Assembly: GCA_007922305.1 (NCBI GenBank)
Contig: ML677344.1
Coordinates: 528,894-592,893 of the forward strand
DNA length: 64,000 nucleotides
Origin: Dermatemys mawii
Lineage: Eukaryota; Chordata; Testudines; Dermatemydidae
Direction of reading: 5' to 3'
Made by a program: the position numbers and the translations under genes. Position 1 is the first letter of the stretch. Each line of letters starts with the position of its first letter. The notes under the pieces were generated by a model. It made no database searches. It was not told the origin of the DNA and saw only the letters and a program-made list of their open reading frames with translations. This document shows positions 22,859 to 33,384 of this stretch, piece after piece.

Positions 22859-25192
22859 TTCAAGTTAAAGAGAGTAGAAAGGGAACAGAAAAGTGGGTAC
22901 TGTCTAGGCAGGCTTAAAAAAAAAAGGTCCTGTAGGCCTCACGGTCATCTGCTAGCCACACTGGACTTGGTTCCTCACTCCCATTGAAGACACAGGAAAA
23001 ATTCCCATTGACTTTACTGGGAGCAGAATCAGGCCCTTAAAATAAGGACTTTATTTCCCAATAACAATAAAGATCATAAGCGTGATAATAAAAGTGATGA
23101 TTTATTCATTATTATTATTATTATGTTTCATGACTTTCCCCCTCCCCCCCAAAAAAGCCAGGGGGTAACCCAAGATGGGTGCAGGGCAGGGTCAGAGTTT
23201 GCATCCTCAGGCTAGAGGCTGGTATCCTGCAGCAGGGGTTACTCTGCTCTCGGGCTCCCTGATTCCAATGGGACGACTTGCAGAGTGAGATAAAGTCCGG
23301 TGTAAGGGAGGGTGTCAGAATCTGGCCCAGGAACAGCTGCCAGCTGCAGAAAGCTCCAGTTCCCCTGTGCCTGTCAGTTTTGTGAACTTAAATCTCAGCT
23401 GCAAAAACAGATAAACAAGCCCCTGTTTGATCTGCTGAGGCCTCTTCTGTGGACCAAAGGGTCCATCATGTGGCAGGCAGCTCACACTGCAGGCATCCAG
23501 CCGGGGAGGTGAGCACAGTGTATGTTAGAAAACTAGAGAGAAGAGCTGTGGGCTTGATTCTCATCCCTCTTCCAGCAGCCTCCCCACTGAGTTCAGTGAT
23601 TACTCCGGCTTTCCACTGGTGTAAGAGAGAAGAATCCGGTTGCCGACTCCTAATACCCAGAGCTCTTTGGCAGAATCAGGCTAACCCAGCCACCTCCAAG
23701 CTGCCCCCAAATTCCCTGCCAGAGCACGTGTAACATACATGGGGTGCATGGGAACATCATTCAGGGGGACGGGGCAGGATACATTTTTACACAGGCCATC
23801 CAGTCTGTAATACTGATCTACCCCTGATTATTTATTTCTTACACCCTTATTCCACAGGTACAAAGAATCAGTTGCGGGCCCTTTACATTCGTATTTGTTT
23901 ATCTTTCACCTCTGTAACTCCTGTGTGCCTGCTCATTACCTGTGGCATGATTGCTCCAAGGGTCACTAGAGAGCCCTGAGTTTGTCCACTGTTTATTAAG
24001 TGGGCCCCCAAGGAGAAGTATAACTCTCCCTTGTTTACATGCAACATTTAATAGCAGGTCCTCATTATGAGTAGCCACTGAGCAGTCACTGAGGAACGGA
24101 CTGCAGCCAGATAATTAACCTCTGGGCACCTTATCCCATTAGCCAGTGACTAACTTTATAATTTTTAATCCGACCCTTGGGTTGAGGAGCCAAAAGCAAT
24201 CAACAGCTTAACCCCGTGGCTGCTGGACAAGCCCAGGTTGTTAACCTGGAGATGTATTGACAGGTGTCTGTAGCGTGGCCAGGGATGTTGCAAAGGGGCC
24301 GAGGAAAGCTGGGTTGCCCGGCAAGGGATCTTTGAAGAGGCAAAGATGCTGCATGTCTTTTCCTCAGTTGTGTCAGGGTCCCTCCATGTGAGACAAGGAA
24401 ATTGACACGGTGCCTGGTGGTGCAGAGTACTGGGGGGGTGGCTATTGTGAGTGGTTGCTGAGGGGGAGCTGTGAGCATTTGGGGGGCTGTTCACGGGACA
24501 CACAGGGGCTGTCACAACCAACTATGGTTAAAAGGAATGAACTTCTGAGCATCCTGACCCTAGCAAAACAGATCCGAAGGTCAAATCCCCACAGTGAGTC
24601 TTGGCTGTATTTCCCGGATCATGCCAAATGTCCCACCAGCAAGCAGGGGTCTCTGAGGGGGTGCAAGTCACCAGCATGCACTAGGGCTTGATCCTGCACT
24701 GGTGATGTAAACAGTGCAGGATGAAATGAGAATAGAATCAGGCCCTGACTGCTCATCGGCTGCAGCTAGCGACAACACTGGCAGACTGGGTGACACGTTA
24801 CCCCCTCAGCAATAACCATGCCACTTCTATCCTGCCACTGCTCCTCCAGTCCTGGGCCCTGGCACAGCAATGCTGAGGTTTTCCTGAACCGAGGGACACA
24901 GAGACTAGAAATATAGCCGAACCGAGCTGACAGGGACTGATGATTTTACGATGCATACACAGCAGCAGCTAGGCCGAGCCCAAACACATTTCATTTCACG
25001 TGTGGCCTAAAGATAATGAGAAGCCAGAGGAAAGGGCAGAGTGGATCAGCCTGCTGGGCCACCTGCCCCATCCTGAAGCCCTGAATTTTTATTGCTTCTG
25101 AAATAAAGCTTTGAACCTCATTCTGACATTTCTGTGCCCTGATGCTTGTAATTCTGAAGAGGCCCCATGTGCTCTGCTGAAAGCCCCAAGTC
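22859..25192. other. Gene-free stretch with minor repeats
   Basis: Includes an ATT-rich tract (23100-23125) and short 'gatcctgcactggtg...caggccctg' and 'cagaatcaggccctta' segments typical of palindromic reptile MITEs (23000-23040, 24690-24745). No gene is supported. Confidence 0.45.
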
Positions 25193-25690
25193 ATAGAATC
25201 ATATAATATCAGGGTTGGAAGGGACCTTAGGAGATCAGCTAGTCCAGGGGACGGCAACCTTTCAGAAGTGGTGTGCTGAAACTTTATTTAGTCACTCCAA
25301 TTTAAAGTTTTGCGTGCCAGTAATACATGTTTTTAGAAGGTCTCTTTCTATAAATCTATAATCTAGAACTAAACTATTGTTGTATGTAAAGTAAATAAGG
25401 TTTTTAAAATGTTTAAGAAGCTTCATTTAAAATAAAATTAAAATGCAGAGTCCCCTGGACCGGTGGCCAGTGTGAGTGCTGCTGAAAATCAGCTTGTGTG
25501 CTGCCTTTGGCACCCATGCCATAAGTTGCCTACCCCAATCTAGTCCAACCCCCTGCTTAAAGCAGGACCAATGCCCAATTAAAATCATCCAACAGATTTT
25601 TGCCCCATATCCCTAAATGACCCCCTCAAGGATTGAATTCACAACCCTAGGTTTAACAAGCCAATGTGCAAACCACTGAGCTATCCCTCC
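25193..25690 (-). mobile_element. CR1 LINE 3' end, reverse, interrupted by a hAT element
   Basis: The CR1 terminus (25193-25246: 'tcagggttggaagggacctt') resumes at 25540 ('tagtccaaccccctgcttaa') and continues to about 25690 ('caaaccactgagctatccc'). The gap is exactly the hAT-like insertion 25247-25539. Confidence 0.8.
25247..25539. mobile_element. Non-autonomous hAT-like element inside CR1
   Basis: The ends are inverted (GGGGACGGCAACCT at left, GGGGTAGGCAACTT on the opposite strand at right). CTAGTCCA occurs at 25239-25246 and 25540-25547, an 8-bp target duplication typical of hAT. About 290 bp, no ORF. The last 2-3 bases of each end are ambiguous. Confidence 0.75.
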
Positions 25691-26814
25691 CCATAACCCA
25701 GAAGCTACAATGTTCCAAAGAGCAGGAAGACCCTTGGAAAGACGCCCTTGTGTTTCGACGTGTATCTGATTTTTAGAGGAGCTTTCCTAGGGTCCCCAAA
25801 ACAAGCTCTCTCTTCGTCTCTCAGCACCTCCAGCTCCAGGGGCCGCACGGGCCTCTGGGAGGGGAAAGTTAACCCAACTTTTATAAACTTCAAAAAAGTT
25901 TAGATTTGGCTCTTCGACTTAGCAAACAGGTTTCTCCGCTGGCCCTGGTGAGACCATGGAAAATTCTCCACCCTGCAGAGTGCATAGTAAATTATTCAGA
26001 AGGGACCAGCTCCTGCGGTGTTATCTCCGTATCTGCTTACTCCTGCGCACCCCCAATGGGCCATCTTCTGTTTTTCATCAAAAGAGTGTAAATTTAGAAT
26101 ACCTCCTGGAGTCCAGTGGGACTTGGGCCTAAGGAAGGATGGAGTGAAGTCTTTAGAATTTGGACCAGGGTTACAATTTATGATGGTCCCCAATGGTTAA
26201 CATGAGCCAGACTGGACCACATGCAGGCTCCGGGAGGAACATGCGGGCTATGACCACCTGGGATGCCAGGAGCGCACAGTTTGCATCATGTGTCACAACC
26301 TCAGGACAAAAACAGAACTTTGGCAGATTGCTGTGTTGCAAGCGGTACTGTGCGGAGAATGGAAATTCCCCTTTGCAAAGCAGTCGAGATTTCAAACTCT
26401 GGCTTTGTTCTGCATTAGAACAAATAACATTCTCAATTAGCTGAGAAGGAAAATTCCAGGGAAGAAAAATGTCAATTTTGGGGGTCAATCAAAACATTTT
26501 GCTTGGGTTGTGCCTTTTTATTTTGTATTATCTTGGACTATACAACATCACACAAAATATAAAAAGCTTTTAAACTAGAAGTTGTTTCCAAATGAAAAAT
26601 TGAAAGATTTCATTTTTTATATCCAGAAATGGGACGTTTTGATATTTTGACATTGATGGTACTGTTTCCCCCATTTTCCCAGATTAAATTTGAGTGAAAT
26701 TGACTGGATTTTGCAAAGCACTTTAAAATGTCGATGGAATGTCACGGTCCCTCAGAAAACGGCTCCTTCTCCGACCAGCCCTCTGGTGCACCACTCTCGC
26801 ACCACGAAGCCTAT
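25691..26814. other. Gene-free stretch with an A/T-rich repeat-like tract
   Basis: 26480-26720 is A/T-rich and similar in style to the MITE-like tracts near 2300 and 22400. No gene is supported. Confidence 0.4.
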
Positions 26815-27135
26815 GGCACGTAACTGTAACACTGCAGCACAACACAACACAACTCGTGGAGCACTGTGACGCACCTGGCTGCATGACACAAAGCTGCAGC
26901 AGAGCTGTCCCGATGTAGTAACACAAACAGCAGGATGCAGCAACACAAATGCCATGATCTGGTGGCAGGACAAATGGCTGGGAGCCGCAACTCTGCTGAT
27001 GCGACGCAGTGAGAGCAAAATACAGAGCAACTCAGCTGATGCAGTGCCACATAACACAGCACGCTGCTGTGACACAGACAGAGCCATGCAAGCAGCAGAG
27101 CATTACAAGGCAGATGGGGTGACACAAACGGCCTC
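26815..27135. repeat. Degenerate short-period repeat
   Basis: Variants of GATGCAGCAACACAA and GACACAA..GC recur about every 25-35 bases (for example near 26885, 26917, 26935, 27035, 27070, 27118). It looks like an old minisatellite. Minus-strand ORFs here owe their openness to the repeat. Confidence 0.45.
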
Positions 27136-27927
27136 AAAATGGTGAGGCCCAAAGCAGGCACGCTGCAAATAGCATCAAGGAGTTAGTGACGCCTAGCAAT
27201 AGCTGCATGGGATCTAGCTGCAAAAATCAAAGACCTGGAACCGATGGGGCAGGAAATTGCTGATTGCCTCTCCTCTGCTGACTGGCTGATCTGGAAGAAC
27301 CACAGTCTGGGATTGTGCTGCAGGGAGCCAGGCTGCCACACTGGCCATCCTGAGCGACGCGCTGACATCTCTTCCTGACGTATTCCATCTCCAGGGCAAT
27401 GCCGGGGCAAACCAGGTGCACATCCCAGGGGCCATTGTCAGGCTAGGGCTTAGGCCGCCATGGTCGCTCACGGCCAGGCCAGGCCAGAGCCACGTTTTCC
27501 CAGCCGCCCCCAGGCCCTTGTGTGACTTGAACAAAGCGGGATCTTTGGGCCTTGGATATGTCCCAGAATCCTTTGCACCGGCTGCCACAAAGCCTCGTTG
27601 GAGGCACCGGCTGCAGCTGGCACAAGGGTTTATGGGACACGGAGCCATAAAGGCTATGGTGCCGGTCCGAAGAAGCAGGGACACAGAGAGGGAAGGGGGG
27701 AGCAAGGAAGGGTTTAATTACTGACACAGGCAGGCTGTGGAGGGTAAACAGGGAGGCCAAAGCCTGCTGCGGCCTAGAACATCAGGCCCAGGCATCTGAA
27801 CCAAACTCTTAGAAAACCCCTGCCCCTCGTCCCCCGCAGCCTCCAGGCCCCCAGGCCTCGCTTGCTATTGACATAAGAAGATGCACTGACAGCGTCTGTG
27901 TGTGCAGCGTCCGAGTGGCTGCCCAGC
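27136..27927. other. Gene-free stretch, nothing recognised
   Basis: GC-rich sequence. The minus-strand ORF at 27214-27705 (163 codons) has no recognisable domain and overlaps several others; treated as a shadow. Confidence 0.4.
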
Positions 27928-27928
27928 A

Positions 27929-28122
27929 TCCCCAGGGGAGCTCTTAGATCTGAATGTGTCGGGCTCATTAAGTGGAAACTGATGCAAAATCCCCCAGCGG
28001 AACGGGCAACTGTTCCAACCTGCTAATTGGCCCACCTGCGTCCAGGCCTTCCTGGCCAGTGCTAATCAGCCCTACTGTGGCCTGGTGCTATGTTTACCGT
28101 CCATCTCATTAATGCTAATTGG
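27929..28122. promoter_or_regulatory. Candidate regulatory cluster: Ebf-like site plus homeodomain sites
   Basis: A near-consensus Ebf motif (TCCCCAGGGGA, 27929-27939) is followed by CTCATTAAG (27964), GCTAATTGG (28022), GCTAATCAG (28061) and CATTAATGCTAATTGG (28107-28122), with a CACCTG E-box at 28032. Clusters of Lhx2-type TAATTG and Ebf sites mark OR enhancers in mammals. Function here is inferred from motif density and location between OR genes. Confidence 0.3.
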
Positions 28123-28499
28123 ACTCGCAGCCAGAGCGGCACCCCCGGGAGGGGAGCTGGCTGGAAAAAACTTTAGATACTTTTAACTTTGTCTCGTTTG
28201 TAGGTCAGGCAAGAAAAATTAGCTGAAGGCCCATAAATAATCCTGTCAGGTCTCCAAGTCCTTTCATGCCATGGGCCACAATCTACCAACCAGGGGGTGG
28301 ATGTGTCTCTCCCATAGATGTCACTGGGGGTACGTGCCCTTCTATAGAGAGAGAGTTTAGTTTGGGGCACCCCCCACCTCATGGCTGCATGGGACCAAAC
28401 TCATCCCTGTCATTCCACTTACATGAAGCAATGAATGACTAGGGGCGGGGGCTGTTTGCTGCTGAGTCATGGACAGAAGTGGGTATCAGGACATGACTA

Positions 28500-28745
28500 T
28501 GCAGCCAAGTGTAACACCAATAGACCCCAGTTGTCAGGGGGTGGGATTGAACTTGGGGCCTCTAGAGCTTAGGGCCTCTGAAGCTTAGGGCATGAGCCTC
28601 TACCACATAAGCTAAAAACCACCTCTCCGTTAGCTAAGGCTGTAGAGCAGACTCATGAATCTCAGTCTGAGTGGTCTCGGTGGCACCAGATGGGACAGAA
28701 CGCCACACCCAGGAGGTGTGGGGGTTACACAAGCAGGTGTCACGG
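28500..28745 (-). repeat. tRNA-derived SINE, reverse orientation
   Basis: On the minus strand a tRNA-like head shows an A-box-like TAGCTTATGTGGTAGAGGC and a B-box-like GTTCAATCCC. In + coordinates these are 'ggattgaactt' near 28544 and 'cctctaccacataagct' near 28597. It resembles cryptodiran tRNA-derived SINEs. Confidence 0.55.
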
Positions 28746-29327
28746 CCTGGCTGGTGGCCACATTGCATTAGATGTGTGTTACGTTCCCCAGGTGTGCATG
28801 ATGGTGAAAGCACGGGCCCACGTCTCTACGTGCTGCCTGCCAGTGTAACGCCATCGAGCTGGGTTGGAACTAGCGCAGGGCTGTTCCACTTCCCATGCCC
28901 AGCGATGTCAGTGCAATTACTCTTGATCAACATGGGAAAGGGCCATGGGGTCAGAATCCGGCCTGGTGGCTTTGCCCATCCCTGGCTGTAGGTCATGCAA
29001 AGGTCCATCTAAGGCAGGCCCTGAGGCCTAAGTCTGCTGCCCAGAGTGAGCCCCTGAGTAGCCCATGGCATAGCAAGGAGTAGGCTGAAGCTGATCCAGG
29101 ATTCGGGGGCAGGTCTCCGCTAGCACCCAGCTACCCCGATTGACACAGCAAGTGACACACAAGCTGCCAGCTCATAGGGCCGGGGAAAGCTTTGGGCGGC
29201 CTGGGATCCATCTATTTGTGATCCTGCCCTGCTCCTCATCGCTAGCTTCCAGTCCTCAAGCATGACTGAGCAAAGGCCTGGTGGCTCCTGCAGCCTCCTG
29301 AGCGGTCTCTCCACACTCTGAGGGGTA
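28746..29327. other. Gene-free stretch, nothing recognised
   Basis: No supported gene or named repeat. Confidence 0.4.
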
Positions 29328-29335
29328 GGTTAGAC

Positions 29336-29531
29336 CAGGCCTGCACAACATGCGGCCCGGGGGCCACATGCGGCCCGCACGGGCTCACTGTGCGGCCCAC
29401 GGAGGGTGAATAGGGGTGGGGCAAGCCAATTGGTGGGGTCAGGGGAAGCGGATGAGACGGGGCTTTTCGGCCCGCAGCTGGTTTTTTTGCAATGATATGG
29501 TCCTTGCTGCTTTCCGAGTTGTGCAGGCCTG
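29336..29531. mobile_element. hAT-like MITE with perfect ends
   Basis: 196-bp element with 14-bp perfect terminal inverted repeats (CAGGCCTGCACAAC) and a perfect 8-bp target duplication GGTTAGAC (29328-29335, 29532-29539). The interior is G-rich with 'tgcggccc' motifs. A second copy is at 35455-35662. Non-coding. Confidence 0.9.
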
Positions 29532-29544
29532 GGTTAGACCCTCA

Positions 29545-30182
29545 GGGTACGTCTGTACTGCAATAAATACCCACAGCACCAACGGCCGGCTGACGAGCTT
29601 GTAGGGCTCAGGATTGAGGGCTGTAAAAGACCCACCCGCCACTCAAGGTCCAAAACACACGTATCCCTCTCCCACCAAACTCTGGCTGCCCGGCCACACA
29701 GCTAGACCTGGAAGGCTTCAATTTTTGTCTGTAAATGTCGCTCCACTGCACACCCACAATCCGACAAACAATATTTCAGACAATTAAAATCAAACTAGGC
29801 CAAGTACGAAAGAGGCTGCTGGAGGACTCCTTAGAGTTTGGCGGAAAGATATTTACTGGGCGTACATTGACATTCGATGTTGACAGTTTGTGTTTGAATG
29901 GTTATAAAGCTTCACTTTTTAAATCTCAGCGTCTTACTGTCATTCAGTTATTGGCTCTTTCTCTCACATACACACACAAACCCACCATTGTCTGGCCCCT
30001 CTATGATTTCCAGAAACTGTGAAAATTTTCACCAATGCACATAAAAAAAATTCTCAACATCCTAAATTTTGCACAACCGTGAAAATGTAAATTGATAAAA
30101 ATGGGAAGATATGCTTAAAAATAAACAGTGGCATTGTCCACTAAAATGGTTAAAAAATAAAATTGAATTCTGCCAAACCTAT
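29545..30182. other. Gene-free stretch
   Basis: Starts with a 'gggtacgtctgtactgcaat' MITE-like fragment. The remainder is A/T-rich and unassigned. Confidence 0.4.
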
Positions 30183-30825
30183 GAACAGCCCACACTAGTC
30201 TCTACACACCTTGAAACATGCAATCCTTTGCCTCACACACACTCATCCATCCCAAACCCTACAAACCTCGAAATACACAATCCTCCGCCCCCAACACTGA
30301 TCCACCCCAGTCCCTACACACCTCAAAATACACAATCCTCTGCCCCCCACAAACTGACACACCCCAACCCCTACACACCTTGAAACACAATCCTCTGCCC
30401 CACACACACATACTGACCCATCCTAAACCCTACAAACCTCGAAATACACAATCCTCTGCTCCTCAACCCTGACCAACCCCAAATCCTACAAACCTCAAAA
30501 CACAGTCTTCTTCCCCCACACACTGATACACCCCAGCCCCTATACACCTTGAAACACACAATCCTTTGCACCACACACACACTGCCCCACCCCAGCCCCT
30601 ACACACCTCAAAACACACAATCCTCTGCCCCAACACACACTGACACACCCCTACACACCACAAAACACACAATTCTCTGCTCCCGCCCCCGACACACACA
30701 GCCTGACCCACCCCAACAGGCCTCAAAACTCAGTTCTCTGCCCCCCTGACCCCCGCACACACTGACACACCCCAGGCCCTACACACCTCAGAACACAGAG
30801 TCACACACACACAGCCAAACCGCCT
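30183..30825 (+). repeat. Minisatellite, about 55-60 bp unit, about 10 copies
   Basis: Each unit reads roughly TACACACCTCAAAACACACA, then ATCCTCTGCCCC, then ACACACTGACACACCCCAGC. Copies begin near 30204, 30260, 30314, 30371, 30430, 30487, 30541, 30600 and 30652, with unit length varying from about 52 to 69 bases. Strand asymmetry is extreme (C/A on +). ORFs on both strands are repeat artefacts. Confidence 0.9.
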
Positions 30826-31019
30826 GTTCAAACACCCACACTCCTCCAGACTTAAAGTCCTCTGCAGGCATACACCCCGGGCCCCTATACACACACCCTA
30901 CCCCACAACCACATCCCACTCTGCTCCACTCCCTCCAGTAACACCCCAGAACCCTAGCGCACCCACACCCCAGAACACGCCGTGCCTCTCACTCACAGTA
31001 CCTGCTTCACTTGTCCCCT

Positions 31020-31041
31020 ATACACACACACACACACACAC
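31020..31041. repeat. (CA)n microsatellite
   Basis: About ten CA units, part of a broader C/A-rich region (30826-31120). Confidence 0.85.
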
Positions 31042-31289
31042 CCCAGAACATATCATGTCTCTCACTCACGCTACCTGCCTCAGTTGCCCCCTCCACACAC
31101 ACACTCACAACCTCTGTTGCACACCCACCACACTCTCTGGGCCCTTTCCTCTTCTGACCATGAGCCTAAAGGGTGGAGACCTTCACTCTGACCCCGGAGT
31201 GGGCCACCACCGTCATCAACACCCCGCCCACCCTAAAATTCAGGCCTAGGAGGTATCACACCTTAACATAACTACAGTCAGACTGGCTC

Positions 31290-31960
31290 AGACAACAGTC
31301 CAGCCTGCCCTATATCCTGTCTTCTAGCAGTGGCTGGTGCCAGGTGCTACAGATCAGTGGTTCTCAACTCGGGGTTCAGAGCCCCCGGGGGGGCCAAGAG
31401 CAGGTTTCAGGGGGGCCACCAAGCAGGGCCAGCATTAGACTTGTTGGGGCCCAGGGCAGAAAGCCAAAAACTGCCACATGGGGCTGAAGCCCAGGCCATG
31501 AGCTCCGCCACCTGGGGTTGAAGCTAACACCTGAGAAATGTAGCTCGGGGGGTTTGGAGGGAGGGCTGTGGCATAAGGCCCCAGGCAATTGCCCGGCTTG
31601 GTACCCCCCTAACGCCAGTCCTGGCTTTTAATGCAGAAAACCAGTTGTTCTGACACACATGGGCCATGGAGTTTTTATAGCATGCTGGGGGGGCCAGGAA
31701 GGAAAAGTTTGCGAACCCCTGTTTCAGAGGGAATGAACAGAACAGGGCAAATTTATCGCGTTGTCCAATCCCTGTCACTCAGTCCCAGCGTCTGGCAGTC
31801 AGAGGCTTAGGGACACCCAGAGCACGGAGTTTGCATCCCTGACCATCCTGGCTAACAGCCGTTGATGGACCTGTCCTCCATGGACTTAGCTCATTCTTTT
31901 TTGAACCCCGTTATGCTTTTGGCTTCACAACCTCATCCCTGTCCAGCCTCGTGCGATGGG
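31290..31960 (-). mobile_element. CR1 LINE 3' fragment, reverse, split by a MITE
   Basis: 31290-31354 ('tatcctgtcttctagcagtg') and 31722-31960 ('cagagggaatgaacagaaca', 'gaccatcctggctaacagcc') are consecutive parts of one reversed CR1 3' region separated by the insertion 31355-31721. Confidence 0.75.
31355..31721. mobile_element. hAT-like MITE inside CR1
   Basis: Starts CAGTGGTTCTCAACT and ends GCGAACCCCTG, the termini of the same broad family as 51145-51354 and 54761-55697. The flanking 8-mers (CTACAGAT, TTTCAGAG) agree only partly, so the insertion is old. Non-coding. Confidence 0.6.
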
Positions 31961-31980
31961 GACCGAGGGGTGATAAGTGA

Positions 31981-32265
31981 GGCCTTGTCTTCACAAGCAA
32001 AGACACAAACTTTAGGTTTACTCTGAGGTAAACCGGGTAAGGTCAGCATTGTACCCCTACCTAGAGTTGACCTCTCAGTAAAACTAAAGGCCCAGATCCG
32101 CAAACATATGTAGGCTCCTGTCTCCTATGGATTCTAGTAGAAGTTAGGAGCCAAAATACTGTGAGGATCTGGACCAAAGCACCTTGTCCTCGCTGTATTT
32201 TTACCTCCAAATTGCTCCAATAGTTACCCTGAGGTACACACCTTTTTAGCAGTGAAGACAAGGCC
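31981..32265. mobile_element. MITE with inverted ends GGCCTTGTCTTCAC
   Basis: The left end GGCCTTGTCTTCAC is exactly inverted at the right (GTGAAGACAAGGCC, 32252-32265). An inner segment at about 32088-32180, bounded by GGCCCAGATCCGCA and its near-inverse, looks like a second insertion. Confidence 0.6.
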
Positions 32266-32600
32266 CAAGCGCTGTAACAGGGTGTTTGTGAATGTTATTA
32301 TATGAAATAGCTAAGAGCACAAATGAGAGTGCAAATGACAAGCAGGACAATGCCATAGATGGACAGGGCCTGATTCTGTCTCCACTCACTGCCGTGTAAA
32401 TCGGGGTAACTCCAGTAAAGTCAGTGGAGCTACAATGGCGTGAAATTAGAATCAGATCTTACAGAAACACAAAGAGAAACGGCTTCAAATGGGCAAAGGG
32501 AAGCAGCTGACGTCTCTCTGCAATCACCAACACTTAACACAGCTCCTGCTTCTACAGCCAGAGCTGTATACATAGGGCCTCAAACCTGCTCCGCCCCCTA
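32266..32600. other. Gene-free stretch with a palindromic repeat piece
   Basis: 32365-32460 ('agggcctgattctgtctcc' to 'gaaattagaatcagatctt') has inverted ends like the reptile MITE family at 24690. No gene. Confidence 0.45.
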
Positions 32601-32644
32601 TAATTAGCATAATCCCACCCAGGAGCTAGCTCCCTCTATAAATG
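32601..32644 (+). promoter_or_regulatory. Orphan TATA box with homeodomain motif
   Basis: TAATTAGCATAAT (about 32600-32612) lies about 25 bases upstream of CTATAAATGG (TATAAATG, 32637-32644). This arrangement resembles OR promoters, but no OR coding exon follows before 45237, which has its own promoter. It may be a dead promoter or chance. Confidence 0.25.
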
Positions 32645-33084
32645 GCCTGGCCTTCGTTTTGGATTCCTTTCTCCCAGGCAGATATAGCTGTGGGGGTAGC
32701 TGGTGGGTTGGATGTCGGGAGCTTTAACCCCAAACGTATCAGAACAAAGAAACAAAGGCACTCATGCAGCTGCTGAGGAATATAGCTTTTATTTCAAAGA
32801 AAAGCTTTTCACCGGTTTAGAGCTGGCAATACCCACTCACAGACCCCTGCTCCCTGAATGCACAGCAGGGATTCGGCTGGAAGGGATGCCAGTTGCTGCT
32901 GCCAGGACCAAGCTAACTAAAGCCTCAGAACAGGGTTCCCTGCCTCCCCGCCAAGATATAAGAATGGAAATCTTCCCCTATGTTTGGGCCTCAAAACATC
33001 TCAACTCAACATGCCTTAGAGATGGAGGGAAATAGGCCTTGCCCACCACAGACACAGGGTACGAGGAAGGGAGTTTATCAGTAT

Positions 33085-33195
33085 TGCCATGGGAAACTGA
33101 GGCACAGCAAGGGGAAGTGACTTGGCCAAGGTCATAGGTGCAGTAATTGGCGGAGCTGGAACCAGGATCACAAAGTTCTGGCTCTGAATCCCCTT
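33085..33195 (-). repeat. MIR-like SINE, reverse orientation
   Basis: 'gggaaactgaggcacagcaa', 'gacttggccaaggtcatagg' and 'ggcggagctggaaccaggat' are the reversed MIR blocks. Confidence 0.7.
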
Positions 33196-33296
33196 CTCTG
33201 TCTGCCAGGACATGCGGCCCCCTTCGTGCAGGGGAACGCTAAGTCAGACGCACCACTGCAAGGAACAGTGCAGTGCCTGAGAGATGGCTAAGCAGG

Positions 33297-33384
33297 AGGA
33301 GCACAGAGGTTCACTAGGGAGAAGAGAGGAACACAGAGGTTCATTAGGGAGAAGAGAGGAACACAGAGGTTCATTAGGGAGAAG
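33297..33384 (+). repeat. Tandem repeat, 30-bp unit, three copies
   Basis: AGGAACACAGAGGTTCATTA plus GGGAGAAGAG repeats at 33297, 33327 and 33357; the last copy is two bases short. The unit is a multiple of three and encodes a repeated EEHRGSLGRR peptide in a short ORF that is unlikely to be a gene. Confidence 0.9.

Noticed and set aside
27214..27705. 163-codon minus-strand ORF near the candidate enhancer
   Set aside because: No family resemblance and several overlapping alternative frames.
28500..28745. A genuine tRNA gene
   Set aside because: A- and B-box-like segments are present, but no full cloverleaf with anticodon arm was seen; better explained as a tRNA-derived SINE.
30218..30749. 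Repetitive ORFs on both strands across the minisatellite
   Set aside because: Open only because the tandem unit lacks stops; no coding features.
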